NCBI RefSeq assembly: GCF_000296385.1 | Contig: NZ_JH815185.1 | Span: 1,134,684-1,198,683 of the forward strand | Source: Lachnoanaerobaculum sp. OBRC5-5 | Lineage (GTDB): Bacteria; Bacillota; Clostridia; Lachnospirales; Lachnospiraceae | Length of the DNA: 64,000 nt | Reading direction: 5' to 3' | Part shown: in pieces, positions 8,567-16,237 of the stretch | Layout: every line of letters starts with the position of its first letter | Numbering within the stretch: the first letter of the stretch is position 1 | Notes under the pieces: model-generated | Seen by the model: only the letters and a program-made list of their open reading frames with translations | What the model was told of the DNA's origin: nothing | Databases searched by the model: none | Position numbers and translations under genes: made by a program

Positions 8567-9172
8567 TCAACCCTGTTTAGCAAGTATTTCATCAACTATC
8601 TTTGTGAAACCTTCCAAATCTCTTGCACCCTGTATCCCACCGACTATATTTCCGTTTGAATCTATAAATACAGTGGTAGGGAATGCCTGCAGACTCATTA
8701 CAAAACCTTCCACATCTCCCTCAGGGATTATATTATGATAAGTAACATTGTTCTTATCAAGTACTTCCTTTACAGCATCCAAATCGCTTCCTGAATCCTG
8801 TGCTATTCCGACTACATTTACATTTTTTTCTTTCATGTTTTCATAAAGCTTTTGTAATTCCGGAATCTCATGAACACATGGACCACACCAGCTTCCCCAT
8901 ATATTCACAACAGTAAGCTTACTGTCTTTGAATATATCACTGCTTATTTCTTCACCTGCTACGGTTTTTGCATTAAACTCGGGGAACTTTATATCTTCCT
9001 GCTCTGAGCTTGCCTGCTTGGAATCAGCTTCCTTAGATTCAGCCTGCTTTGTATCATCCTGCTGTGACTGTGTACTTGCAGCATCATTTGAAGCTGTACC
9101 CTTTGCATTACAAGCACTTATAGAAGCTGCCATCATCAGTGCAAAACTCAAAACTAATATTTTCTTTTTCAT
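8567..9172 (-). CDS. TlpA-like thioredoxin-fold lipoprotein (copy 1)
   Basis: 201 residues. A lipoprotein signal ends at SISAC (lipidated C21), followed by a Gln/Ser/Asp/Glu-rich linker (25-60). The thioredoxin fold has the redox motif WGSWCGPC (C96, C99) and the cis-proline context QAFPTTVFID (about 168-177). Such proteins reduce or oxidise disulfides on the outer face of the membrane. It is a clear paralogue of the protein at 12319-12882: same layout, near-identical core. It has its own promoter-like TATAAT upstream. The membrane polyferredoxin and CXXC protein further upstream may supply electrons (inference). Confidence 0.92.
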   Translation of the reverse strand: MKKKILVLSFALMMAASISACNAKGTASNDAASTQSQQDDTKQAESKEADSKQASSEQEDIKFPEFNAKTVAGEEISSDIFKDSKLTVVNIWGSWCGPCVHEIPELQKLYENMKEKNVNVVGIAQDSGSDLDAVKEVLDKNNVTYHNIIPEGDVEGFVMSLQAFPTTVFIDSNGNIVGGIQGARDLEGFTKIVDEILAKQG

Positions 9173-9332
9173 ATTAACTCCTTATATAGTTTGTTTTCGT
9201 ATTATATCATATCTTTATTAAAGCTGACATTAAAAATATTTTAATTATCTTAAGAATCTATACTAATTTTATATAGTATTTGTAAATATCGCTTAATCCA
9301 CTCCGGCTGACCAAAGATTTTATTACATTCAA

Positions 9333-9356
9333 ATAGGACCGCTTTTGCGATCCTAT
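9333..9356 (-). terminator. Possible terminator of the choline-binding protein gene
   Basis: A ten-base-pair stem (ATAGGATCGC with GCGGTCCTAT, one G-U pair) with a four-base loop lies 25 bases after the stop codon. The following T run is poor, so it is only a probable terminator. Confidence 0.45.
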
Positions 9357-9380
9357 CTATACCATGCCATATAGTTTATA

Positions 9381-11372
9381 TTATTTTATCCATGCTCCGT
9401 CAATTCCAATTTTATATTCACCTATTTTTGTACTATATGCCATACTACCTTTTATATGACCTTTTTCAGTATTTTCATACATATAATACCATTTATCATT
9501 TATAAGTTTCCAGCCTGTCGCCATATATCCCTGTTCATCAAAATAGTACCAGTTTTTTACACCATTATAATCTATCTGTTTCCATGTTGATTTAGGATAT
9601 GATCCGTTTGGTTCCTTATACCACCATCCCTTTGCATCATTTATCCATTTGCCTGCAATCGGTTTGTTGTTGTTTTTTGCATTTTTATCCTTCTTTGAAC
9701 CTCTTCCTGAACCTCTTCCTGAACCTCTTCCTGAACCTCCGCCTGAATTTCTTCCCTTTCTTTTTCCGCCTCCATTATTTTCAGGCTTTTTAGGTACAGA
9801 AGGTGTAGCTTTACCACGCCCTTTATTATCTTCTGAACCCGATTTGCCCGGTGTTACTATATCTGAAGACTTTTTCTTTTCAGGTTGTTGTGGTTGCTGC
9901 TGTGTTCCCGGTGTTTGCGATTGCTGCTGTGGATTTGATTGTGCCGCTTTGACCTTTAGTACACCTCTTAATGCTGTACTTGCAGGCATATAATTATTTG
10001 TATAATTTATAGCTGTAGAAGTTGATATATTAAACTCTCCAACGGATGTTCCATCCGTCCCCCAGGTAAATGAAGGCATCTGCATAATCGCATCTTCTCT
10101 GTTATCCCCATTTGCAAGGTTGCTTACATTATAGTCTGAAAAATCATTTGGTAATGCTTCATTTACATTTATTTCCTTATCTGCCACTTCGACAGTTACA
10201 GGTCTTTTATTTATAGTGAATTTCCCAAGATTCACTTCAAGCTCGCCATAAGTAGGCGACAGCTTTGTTGTAACTTCATACTCTCCTGCATTTACAGGTT
10301 TATCACTGCTTATATTGCCCTGCGCATCCTTATATTTAAATCCTATATTGCTATGATCCGGTGCCACAAAATTATCGACTCCATGTCCGCTCTTATCATA
10401 AACAGCATCTGAAACATTTGGAAAATCTATATTCTCAACTTCTGCTTCATCAAGTACAACGCTTCCGCTTTCTCCGTCACTGTTGGTATATTTTATAGCG
10501 GCTTCTCCATTCTCCTTTGTCCACATAAACTTTGTCTGAGAACCGGGATAAGCCAGTATATCTCTGCTGTCATGTTCTGCAACATATTTTATTTTCGGAG
10601 TGCGATTATTATAGACTGTCTTATTCCAGCATATTATATTTGTTCTTTGTGCATCTATATTGACACTACTGTTTATTGAAGGTGGTGCCGCAAGCCCTAT
10701 CACATCATTATTAGCCTTTATATCGGTAGCGTTTTTTTCACCGCAGGCTAACAAAGTTCCACCTGTTATACTATGATTTGTATCATCTTTAGGCTGTAGA
10801 GTCAGAGCATAATCTGCCGCATAGTTTATTATTGTTCCGGCGGTCATATTAAACTGACCTTTTCCGTTAAAGTTCACTGTAGGAGCACTAGCATGCTTTC
10901 CGCTTATAATTTCTCCACCCTTTATAGTGAAATTTGTATAGCCGTTTCTGTCTGTAGATGCAAGCGCTGAATGTGCTTCAGACCTCAATGTTCCTGAAAC
11001 CATTTCAAATTCTCCACCCGTTCCTGTTGACTTTATCTTTAGCAATACATTTGCGGCTGATCCTGTAATACTTGCTTCCCATATAATCTTTTTGCCCTGT
11101 GGTATAGTAATTTCTATACTGTTTGCGGTCGGTTCCATTTGTGCATTACCGCTGACTCTTATAATATCATGAGTCGCCAATGCATTTTCTATTGCTGTCT
11201 TTATATGAGAAGCCTTATCTGTTGTTCCTGCCGGCGGTGTTATGTCCACATTATGTGCAACTACATCTGCCATAGCACTTATTTCAAACGGTGTTGTTAT
11301 ACCAAGCGGCATAGACGCCGCCAAACAACATGCCAAAACTACACCCTTAAACTTAAATTGTTTCTTTTTCAT
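9381..11372 (-). CDS. Large secreted choline-binding-type surface protein with MBG-like domain
   Basis: 663 residues from the ATG at 11372, six bases after GGGAG (the ATG two codons earlier abuts that site). A signal peptide ends near residue 37. About 50-270 is a repetitive beta-rich region with GGEI, GGTL and AGTI turns. About 310-400 has an MBG/Ig-like segment (YDKSGH, then NAGEYEVTTKL and FTINKRPVTV). A Gln/Pro, then basic Gly/Arg/Ser linker follows (about 480-580), including GRGSGRGSGRGS. The last 80 residues are cell-wall-binding repeats (GWWYKEPNGSYP, NWYYFDEQGYMATGW, KWYYMYEN). The repeats bind choline or similar wall decorations in known proteins. A surface adhesin role is inferred. 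Confidence 0.82.
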   Translation of the reverse strand: MKKKQFKFKGVVLACCLAASMPLGITTPFEISAMADVVAHNVDITPPAGTTDKASHIKTAIENALATHDIIRVSGNAQMEPTANSIEITIPQGKKIIWEASITGSAANVLLKIKSTGTGGEFEMVSGTLRSEAHSALASTDRNGYTNFTIKGGEIISGKHASAPTVNFNGKGQFNMTAGTIINYAADYALTLQPKDDTNHSITGGTLLACGEKNATDIKANNDVIGLAAPPSINSSVNIDAQRTNIICWNKTVYNNRTPKIKYVAEHDSRDILAYPGSQTKFMWTKENGEAAIKYTNSDGESGSVVLDEAEVENIDFPNVSDAVYDKSGHGVDNFVAPDHSNIGFKYKDAQGNISSDKPVNAGEYEVTTKLSPTYGELEVNLGKFTINKRPVTVEVADKEINVNEALPNDFSDYNVSNLANGDNREDAIMQMPSFTWGTDGTSVGEFNISTSTAINYTNNYMPASTALRGVLKVKAAQSNPQQQSQTPGTQQQPQQPEKKKSSDIVTPGKSGSEDNKGRGKATPSVPKKPENNGGGKRKGRNSGGGSGRGSGRGSGRGSKKDKNAKNNNKPIAGKWINDAKGWWYKEPNGSYPKSTWKQIDYNGVKNWYYFDEQGYMATGWKLINDKWYYMYENTEKGHIKGSMAYSTKIGEYKIGIDGAWIK
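9697..9744. repeat. 12-bp tandem repeat, four units, encoding Gly-Arg-Gly-Ser
   Basis: GAACCTCTTCCT occurs three times in exact tandem (9697-9732), followed by a unit with one change (GAACCTCCGCCT). On the minus strand it codes for the basic linker before the wall-binding repeats. Such arrays can change copy number by slippage without shifting the frame. Confidence 0.9.
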
Positions 11373-11409
11373 TGTCATCTCCCTTATATAGTCCTTATTT
11401 TGTCACATA

Positions 11410-11432
11410 TAAGCCTTTATTTCCAAGGCTTA
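11410..11432 (-). other. Stem-loop in the leader of the choline-binding protein gene
   Basis: TAAGCCTT and AAGGCTTA form an eight-base-pair stem with a seven-base loop between the upstream lipoprotein gene and the choline-binding gene. No T run follows on the minus strand, so it is more likely an mRNA processing or stability structure than a terminator. Confidence 0.35.
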
Positions 11433-11465
11433 TCTGTATATTCACTTACAATTCTTAGATATCTT

Positions 11466-12233
11466 TTACCTTAAAATAACCACTCTGTTTGTCTTTATCT
11501 TAGGCATTTCTGTACTTGTAGTTGTAATCATAAAGTTCTCCGACCATAAAAGACATCTGTCTCCCTTTTTAATCTCTGAAAAATCCACTTCCTCGCCTGT
11601 TGATGCAAGCACAGGTTTTACAGATTTATCTACAGTCCATTTAGCATTGTTTAAAGTATCCAAAAGTTCAATACTGCCGTCTACTTCCTCAGCCTTTTCA
11701 ATACCGTCTGTGTACATAGGCATATGGAATCCCTCTTTTGCATTGGTAAGTACCACATATGAGTTTACCTGTGGAGGCATACTTGCCATATATTCAGGTG
11801 CTACCCATGCATAGATTTCATCTCCCTCCTTAGGTGCATCACTTACAAGACCTGTAGCCATATCTACAAAATTCACACCTGCAGGATCAAGTACAAGGTC
11901 AACCTCTTCAGGAACCTCATTTTCTTCCTTTGTATCTGTACTTTCACTGCTTTGTACCTCATTACCCACATATGATATTCTCTCTATGCGGATAACCTTG
12001 TCTGTAACCGACTTTACTTTTCCGTTCTCAGCACCCGGTAAACTTGGCATATCATCAGGCATCTGTGCACCTGTTTCAATAGTCATTCCTGCCTGACCTG
12101 TCTCTACACTCTCCGGCATAACGCTCTCTGTCTCTGCTGTTTTTGTTTCAGCCGGTTTTGCATTACTTGTACATGCCATCAATAATGATGCGGCTGCCGC
12201 TGCCATAATAAGCTTTTTCAAATTCTTTTTCAT
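11466..12233 (-). CDS. Lipoprotein of unknown function
   Basis: 255 residues; I do not recognise the family. The signal ends at SLLMAC (C21). A Thr/Glu/Pro-rich linker (22-68) leads into a beta-rich region with repeated short motifs (GKVKSVTDKVIRIERI; LVLDPAGVNFVD; GDEIYAWVAPEYMASMPPQ; SYVVLTNAKEG). The mid and C-terminal parts look alike (EGDEIYAWV against KGDRCLLWS), which suggests two related domains, perhaps OB-like. It follows the second TlpA-like gene with an 85-base gap and no clear promoter, so it is probably co-transcribed with it. Confidence 0.75.
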   Translation of the reverse strand: MKKNLKKLIMAAAAASLLMACTSNAKPAETKTAETESVMPESVETGQAGMTIETGAQMPDDMPSLPGAENGKVKSVTDKVIRIERISYVGNEVQSSESTDTKEENEVPEEVDLVLDPAGVNFVDMATGLVSDAPKEGDEIYAWVAPEYMASMPPQVNSYVVLTNAKEGFHMPMYTDGIEKAEEVDGSIELLDTLNNAKWTVDKSVKPVLASTGEEVDFSEIKKGDRCLLWSENFMITTTSTEMPKIKTNRVVILR

Positions 12234-12318
12234 ATTTATCTCCTTTATATTAATATTTTTATTATTTGAATATCACCCTTCATACTCATAAATATCGCTA
12301 CAATCAAGTATTTCCCCA

Positions 12319-12882
12319 TTACATCTTGTTTAAAGCATCCTCAACTGCCTTTGTAAATGACTCAAGGTCTCTTCCACCCTGTATTTTATCAACTATATTT
12401 CCTTCAGAGTCTACCAAAAAGGTACTTGGGAATGCTTGAATACTCATTACAAAATCTGTAACAGCCCCCTCAGGTACTACATTCTGATAAGTAACCTTGT
12501 TCTTCTCCAAAATATCCTTTACCGCGTCCATATCTGTTCCGGCATCCTGTGCAAGTCCTACGACATTTACACCTTTATCCTTCATGTTCTCATAAAGCTT
12601 TTGTAATTCAGGTATTTCAGCTACACATGGACCGCACCAGCTTCCCCATACATTTACCACTGTCAACTTGTTGTCTTTAAACACATCGCTGCTTATATCT
12701 TCACCTGTTACTGTTTTTGCCTTAAATTCCGGGAACTTTTGAGACTTCTTATCTGTACTTGCTGTCGTACTTTCAGTCTTGGCATTTCCTCCGTCCTTGT
12801 CTGTACTGCTTTGACTTCCACAAGCTGTAGCACTTGCCATCATCATCAAAGCAAAACCTAAAATCAATAATCTTTTTTTCAT
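12319..12882 (-). CDS. TlpA-like thioredoxin-fold lipoprotein (copy 2)
   Basis: 187 residues from the ATG at 12882, which is seven bases after AAGGAG; ATGs upstream are badly placed. The lipobox is ASATAC (C21). A Ser/Thr/Lys linker follows, then a thioredoxin fold with WGSWCGPC (C83, C86) and QAFPSTFLVD for the cis-proline loop. It closely resembles the protein at 8567-9172, so the two are recent paralogues split by the choline-binding protein and lipoprotein genes. Its promoter has a tandem CTTAAC motif shared with the polyferredoxin promoter. Confidence 0.93.
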   Translation of the reverse strand: MKKRLLILGFALMMMASATACGSQSSTDKDGGNAKTESTTASTDKKSQKFPEFKAKTVTGEDISSDVFKDNKLTVVNVWGSWCGPCVAEIPELQKLYENMKDKGVNVVGLAQDAGTDMDAVKDILEKNKVTYQNVVPEGAVTDFVMSIQAFPSTFLVDSEGNIVDKIQGGRDLESFTKAVEDALNKM

Positions 12883-12917
12883 GTTCATTCTCCTTATGAA
12901 TTTCTTTATCTTATGTC

Positions 12918-12954
12918 TATATACTAACATGGCTTTGGTTAAGCCTAAGTTAAG
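12918..12954 (-). promoter_or_regulatory. Promoter with tandem CTTAAC boxes upstream of TlpA-like copy 2
   Basis: On the minus strand the order is CTTAAC, five bases, CTTAAC, fourteen bases, TATATA. The two boxes are 11 bases apart, one helical turn, as OmpR-family regulator sites usually are, and lie at the -35 position. The same box-to-TATATA spacing occurs at 15995-16031. Confidence 0.6.
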
Positions 12955-12974
12955 ATTGATAAAACTATATCTTT

Positions 12975-13781
12975 TTAATATACATAATTTGTTTTTGTTT
13001 TTAAAAGCTTATAGAGCATGGCTCCAAGCGGTAAAAACAGGATTATTGTAAAAGCCACCCAGATCAAATTTGAGGTAAGCTCATATGTTGCCAAAGTATT
13101 TATAGTTATATGTATTAAAATGGACCACCTGAGTTTTCGTGTCTTCATATATACAATACCTGATATCAGTCCCATAATAGTTGCATATACAGACTGTACA
13201 AATGATAAATGTATAATTCCAAACATCAGTGATGAAACTATAAGTGCATATTTTGTATTCACTCTTTTTTCAAGGAAATTAAAGGTTACTCCTCTATAGA
13301 TAATCTCCTCATTGATAGGTGCAAGAATTCCTGCAACCACCAGACTTATAATAAATGATACAGTTGATTTATTTGCCGATGATGCATTCAAATACTCCAG
13401 ACTGCTCTTTATAAAACCTATATTTGACAGTGCCGTGTTTTTTAAAAACATTACCCATAATGTAGATATGCCTCCAAAGGCTATACCTGCCATTATGCTG
13501 CACACTACTCCTGTCTTTATATCCCAATGTACCTGTGCTTCCTCCTTATCCTTATTTATCCATTTAAAGAATATAATTGAATATACAAGAATTGATAAAG
13601 GATAAATCACCAGATAAATCCTGTCCATCTCCTGTGGCAGAGTCAACCAGCCAAGTACCACATTTCCGGTCTTATTATAGGCAAAGCCTAAACTGATTAT
13701 CACAAGATCCGTAATTACAAAAAATATAAATCCCAGTAAAACAGCTATAAATGTAGCCCATGCAATCTTTAGTATTTTCAT
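12975..13781 (-). CDS. CPBP-family intramembrane metalloprotease homologue
   Basis: 268 residues with about eight hydrophobic segments. The family's motif 1 is NEEIIYRG (157-164, with the double glutamate at 158-159) and motif 2 is FGIIHLSF (histidine at 191); a further HITINT lies near the C-terminus. CPBP (Abi/Rce1-type) proteins are membrane proteases or bacteriocin-immunity proteins; the substrate is unknown. It lies nine bases after the CXXC protein gene, in the run with the kinase and polyferredoxin, so processing of an envelope protein of that system is possible. It resembles the protein at 34206-35051. Confidence 0.88.
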   Translation of the reverse strand: MKILKIAWATFIAVLLGFIFFVITDLVIISLGFAYNKTGNVVLGWLTLPQEMDRIYLVIYPLSILVYSIIFFKWINKDKEEAQVHWDIKTGVVCSIMAGIAFGGISTLWVMFLKNTALSNIGFIKSSLEYLNASSANKSTVSFIISLVVAGILAPINEEIIYRGVTFNFLEKRVNTKYALIVSSLMFGIIHLSFVQSVYATIMGLISGIVYMKTRKLRWSILIHITINTLATYELTSNLIWVAFTIILFLPLGAMLYKLLKTKTNYVY

Positions 13782-13790
13782 TTCTTCCCC

Positions 13791-13952
13791 TTATCCTATG
13801 CCTATACATTCAAGGCATATATTAACAGCTTTTTTTAATACCACCAGATGTTCATCTCTCATTACACCTGCAATAATCATTACCACACCTACTCCCAGCA
13901 TAATATACGGAAGTGCTTTATTCTTTTCCAACTTTTTTAAAATCTCTTTCAT
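13791..13952 (-). CDS. 53-residue CXXC membrane protein, CD1871A-like
   Basis: A short gene easily missed. It starts at ATG 13952 with AAAGGA seven bases upstream, four bases after the kinase stop, and ends at 13791, nine bases before the CPBP gene. The protein has a basic amphipathic start (MKEILKKLEKNK), one membrane helix (about 17-31) and a C-terminal KAVNICLECIGIG with a CXXC pair. The size, helix and ECIGIG end match what I recall of the clostridial CD1871A CXXC family, which occurs near polyferredoxins and TlpA-like proteins. A redox role at the membrane is inferred from the CXXC and neighbours. Confidence 0.8.
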   Translation of the reverse strand: MKEILKKLEKNKALPYIMLGVGVVMIIAGVMRDEHLVVLKKAVNICLECIGIG

Positions 13953-13956
13953 ATTT

Positions 13957-15033
13957 TCATCCTTTAAAATCTATTATAAATTCTACAAAATCACCATCTA
14001 CGCTGTTTGCACTTATTCTGAATTTATGTCTGTCCAATATTTCCTTTACTATGGCAAGACCAAGACCGCTTCCACCGAATTTTTTAGCCCTGGACTTATC
14101 CACACAGTAAAAAGGTTCAAATATCTTTTCAATGCTCTCTTTTGGAATACTTTCTCCGTGATTTTTTATACTTAATGAATTATCTCCAAGCTTTATTTCT
14201 ATAAATGCATTTTCCTTTGAATACCTTATGGCATTATGCACTATATTAAAGATAGCCTGCTTTATCAAAACTCTGTCAGCATCTATAGCCATATTTTTAT
14301 TATCACACATAAACTCTACATTCTGATTTTTTTCGTTGATTTTATAATCTAAATCCTCGATTATCTCATTTATAATTTTATACAAATAAACCTTTTCAAT
14401 ATTTAAACTCTCTTCATTGCTTAAAAGTCTAAGTCCCACTACAATAGAGTTCATCATCTCAATCTGTCTGCCCACAACTTCCACAAAGTCTTTATAATCC
14501 TCTATCTGTGGCTCTTCATCCAGATTTAATACCTCCAGATTTGCCCTTATTGCCGCCACAGGAGTCTTTAATTCATGGGCGGCATTTTGCGAAAACCTTT
14601 TTTGCCTTTCATAGGATTCCCTTATATTTCCAAGCATATGGTTGAAGGCATTTTGCAGATCACCCAATTCATCAGTGCTTTTTACTATATGTATATCATC
14701 ATTAATTTTAGTGATATCAAGCTTTTTTATTTCTCTGCTGAATTTATTGAGCGGCATCAAAACCTTACCTACCACCCACCACATCAAAGCGGTTCCCGCA
14801 ACGGAAAATATTATCAATGTATAAAGACTGTTAATCCTAAATACACGCTGTGCAATATCAAAATCAAAGGTAAAGCTCGCATCACTGTTAAAAGGTATAT
14901 CCACATTATCGGGTATTATAAAAATATTGGATGCACTTTCTATATTAAATAAGAATAACAACACCGAGATTACACAGAGCACCGCGGCTGTAAGCAATGT
15001 TACCTTTATTCTTATAGACAGTTTATTCCACAT
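13957..15033 (-). CDS. Sensor histidine kinase (orphan in position)
   Basis: 358 residues from the ATG at 15033, eight bases after GAGG; an in-frame GTG two codons earlier is less likely. Two membrane helices (about 12-30 and 70-90) flank a short outside loop of about 40 residues, followed by a HAMP linker. The phospho-acceptor histidine is in AAHELKTPVA (about 153), the N box in IFNIVHNAIRYS (about 265-276) and the G box in GGSGLGLAI (about 325). It overlaps the polyferredoxin gene by 11 bases. No regulator gene is next to it; the OmpR-type regulator at 7862-8524 is the obvious candidate partner (inference). Confidence 0.93.
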   Translation of the reverse strand: MWNKLSIRIKVTLLTAAVLCVISVLLFLFNIESASNIFIIPDNVDIPFNSDASFTFDFDIAQRVFRINSLYTLIIFSVAGTALMWWVVGKVLMPLNKFSREIKKLDITKINDDIHIVKSTDELGDLQNAFNHMLGNIRESYERQKRFSQNAAHELKTPVAAIRANLEVLNLDEEPQIEDYKDFVEVVGRQIEMMNSIVVGLRLLSNEESLNIEKVYLYKIINEIIEDLDYKINEKNQNVEFMCDNKNMAIDADRVLIKQAIFNIVHNAIRYSKENAFIEIKLGDNSLSIKNHGESIPKESIEKIFEPFYCVDKSRAKKFGGSGLGLAIVKEILDRHKFRISANSVDGDFVEFIIDFKG

Positions 15034-15967
15034 TTGCACATCCTCTGCAATTACTCTTACAAGCTTTTACATTAACAGGCTTTTCTTCTTTTTTCTTTCC
15101 AAGACCTGCATATGTCATCACTAGGGCATCATGTCTGCAGGCTGCAGTACATGCACCGCATCTGATACATTCCAAAGAGTTAGGATTGGCTCTTACATTT
15201 ATATCCATCTTACATGATCTTTCACATAAGCCGCAGTTTACACATTTATCGGATACAAATTCCATCTTGTAAAATCCTATTTTATTGAAGAAGGAATAGA
15301 ATGCTCCAAGCGGACATATATATCTGCAAAAAGGTCTGTAAGTAAATATTGATAATGCTACTATTACTGTTAATATGCTTAGTTTCCAAAAGAATAAAAA
15401 TCCTATTGTATTCCTAAGTCCTTCATTTTTAGCAAGTAGAGGTAATGCTCCTCCAAGTGTTCCGGCAGGACATATCAGTTTACAAAAATACGGTGCTCCA
15501 AGCCCGAACTGATTTGTTAAAAACATAGGCAACAGTATTACAAATACTAAAAGTATAACGAACTTTAGATATCTGAGCGGTCTGTCCACCTTTTCCGGTA
15601 TTTTAAACTTCGGGGTAGGTATCTTATATAAAAGATCCTGTACAAAGCCGAAAGGACATAAAAGTCCGCATACCAGTCTGCCAAATAATGCTCCTATAAG
15701 TATCATTATCCCAAATACATAATAGGATATGCTGAATTTTTTACTTCCTATTACCGCCTGCAATGAGCCGATAGGACAGGAGCCTACCGCTCCCGGACAT
15801 GAATAGCAGTTCAGTCCCGGAACACATGCAACTTTTGTATTTCCCGTATATATCCTTCCCTCAAAAAAGCCCTTTAAATTCGCATTGGTAGCAAGGCTCG
15901 CCAATGCCTGTATAATATTTTTCTTCCTCTCTTGAAGCTTTGTATATTTATTCTCGAAGTATTTCAT
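15023..15967 (-). CDS. Membrane-bound 4Fe-4S polyferredoxin (NapH/NosR/CcoG-like)
   Basis: 314 residues. Several helices carry cysteine motifs of the NapH/NosR-type family: CVPGLNCYSC with CPIG near 50-67, CGLLCPFGF near 103, CKLICPAGT near 165 and CRYICPLGAF near 212. Two classic ferredoxin clusters follow (CVNCGLCERSC and CIRCGACTAAC, about 242-285). The tail ends CKSNCRGCANVE with further cysteines. Such proteins pass electrons across or along the membrane, often to outside redox partners. Here the partners may be the CXXC protein and the TlpA-like lipoproteins. The start has TAGGAG upstream, and the promoter at 15995-16031 precedes it. Confidence 0.92.
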   Translation of the reverse strand: MKYFENKYTKLQERKKNIIQALASLATNANLKGFFEGRIYTGNTKVACVPGLNCYSCPGAVGSCPIGSLQAVIGSKKFSISYYVFGIMILIGALFGRLVCGLLCPFGFVQDLLYKIPTPKFKIPEKVDRPLRYLKFVILLVFVILLPMFLTNQFGLGAPYFCKLICPAGTLGGALPLLAKNEGLRNTIGFLFFWKLSILTVIVALSIFTYRPFCRYICPLGAFYSFFNKIGFYKMEFVSDKCVNCGLCERSCKMDINVRANPNSLECIRCGACTAACRHDALVMTYAGLGKKKEEKPVNVKACKSNCRGCANVE

Positions 15968-15994
15968 TTTTTGTCTCCTACAAATTTTCTTTTG

Positions 15995-16031
15995 TATATA
16001 TTATCATGTTTTCGGTTAAGATAAAGTAAAT
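15995..16031 (-). promoter_or_regulatory. Promoter with CTTAAC box upstream of the polyferredoxin operon
   Basis: Minus strand: ATTTAC, five bases, CTTAAC (16020-16015), fourteen bases, TATATA (16000-15995). The spacer also shares a CATG at the same place as the promoter at 12918-12954. An AGATAAAGT/ACTTTATCT inverted repeat lies just upstream (about 16019-16051). Confidence 0.58.
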
Positions 16032-16146
16032 TTTTTTCAAAACTTTATCTGCTATATTTTTTAAATTTTATATTTATCCTACAATCCTTTTCATTCTTTT
16101 TGTATATATATCTTCTCATTACATAAACTAAACTTATTAGAAATAA

Positions 16147-16183
16147 AAAATGACGATTGGTAAGTTTATCCTTTCGTCATTTT
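16147..16183 (-). terminator. Rho-independent terminator of the capA-like operon
   Basis: AAAATGACGA and TCGTCATTTT form a ten-base-pair stem with a 17-base loop, followed on the minus strand by TTTTTTATTT. It lies about 55 bases after the stop of the CapA-like gene. Confidence 0.8.
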
Positions 16184-16237
16184 CAATATGTATTTAATTT
16201 TATCTGCCTATTCTATTTATTTTCCAAAAAGGTACCC

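Noticed and set aside
9697-9744. Possible CRISPR-like short repeats
   Set aside because: The units are directly joined with no spacers and are in frame in a coding gene.
9649-9993. Proline-rich plus-strand frame
   Set aside because: It is the antisense reading of the Gly/Arg/Gln-rich linker of the choline-binding protein; no start signals.
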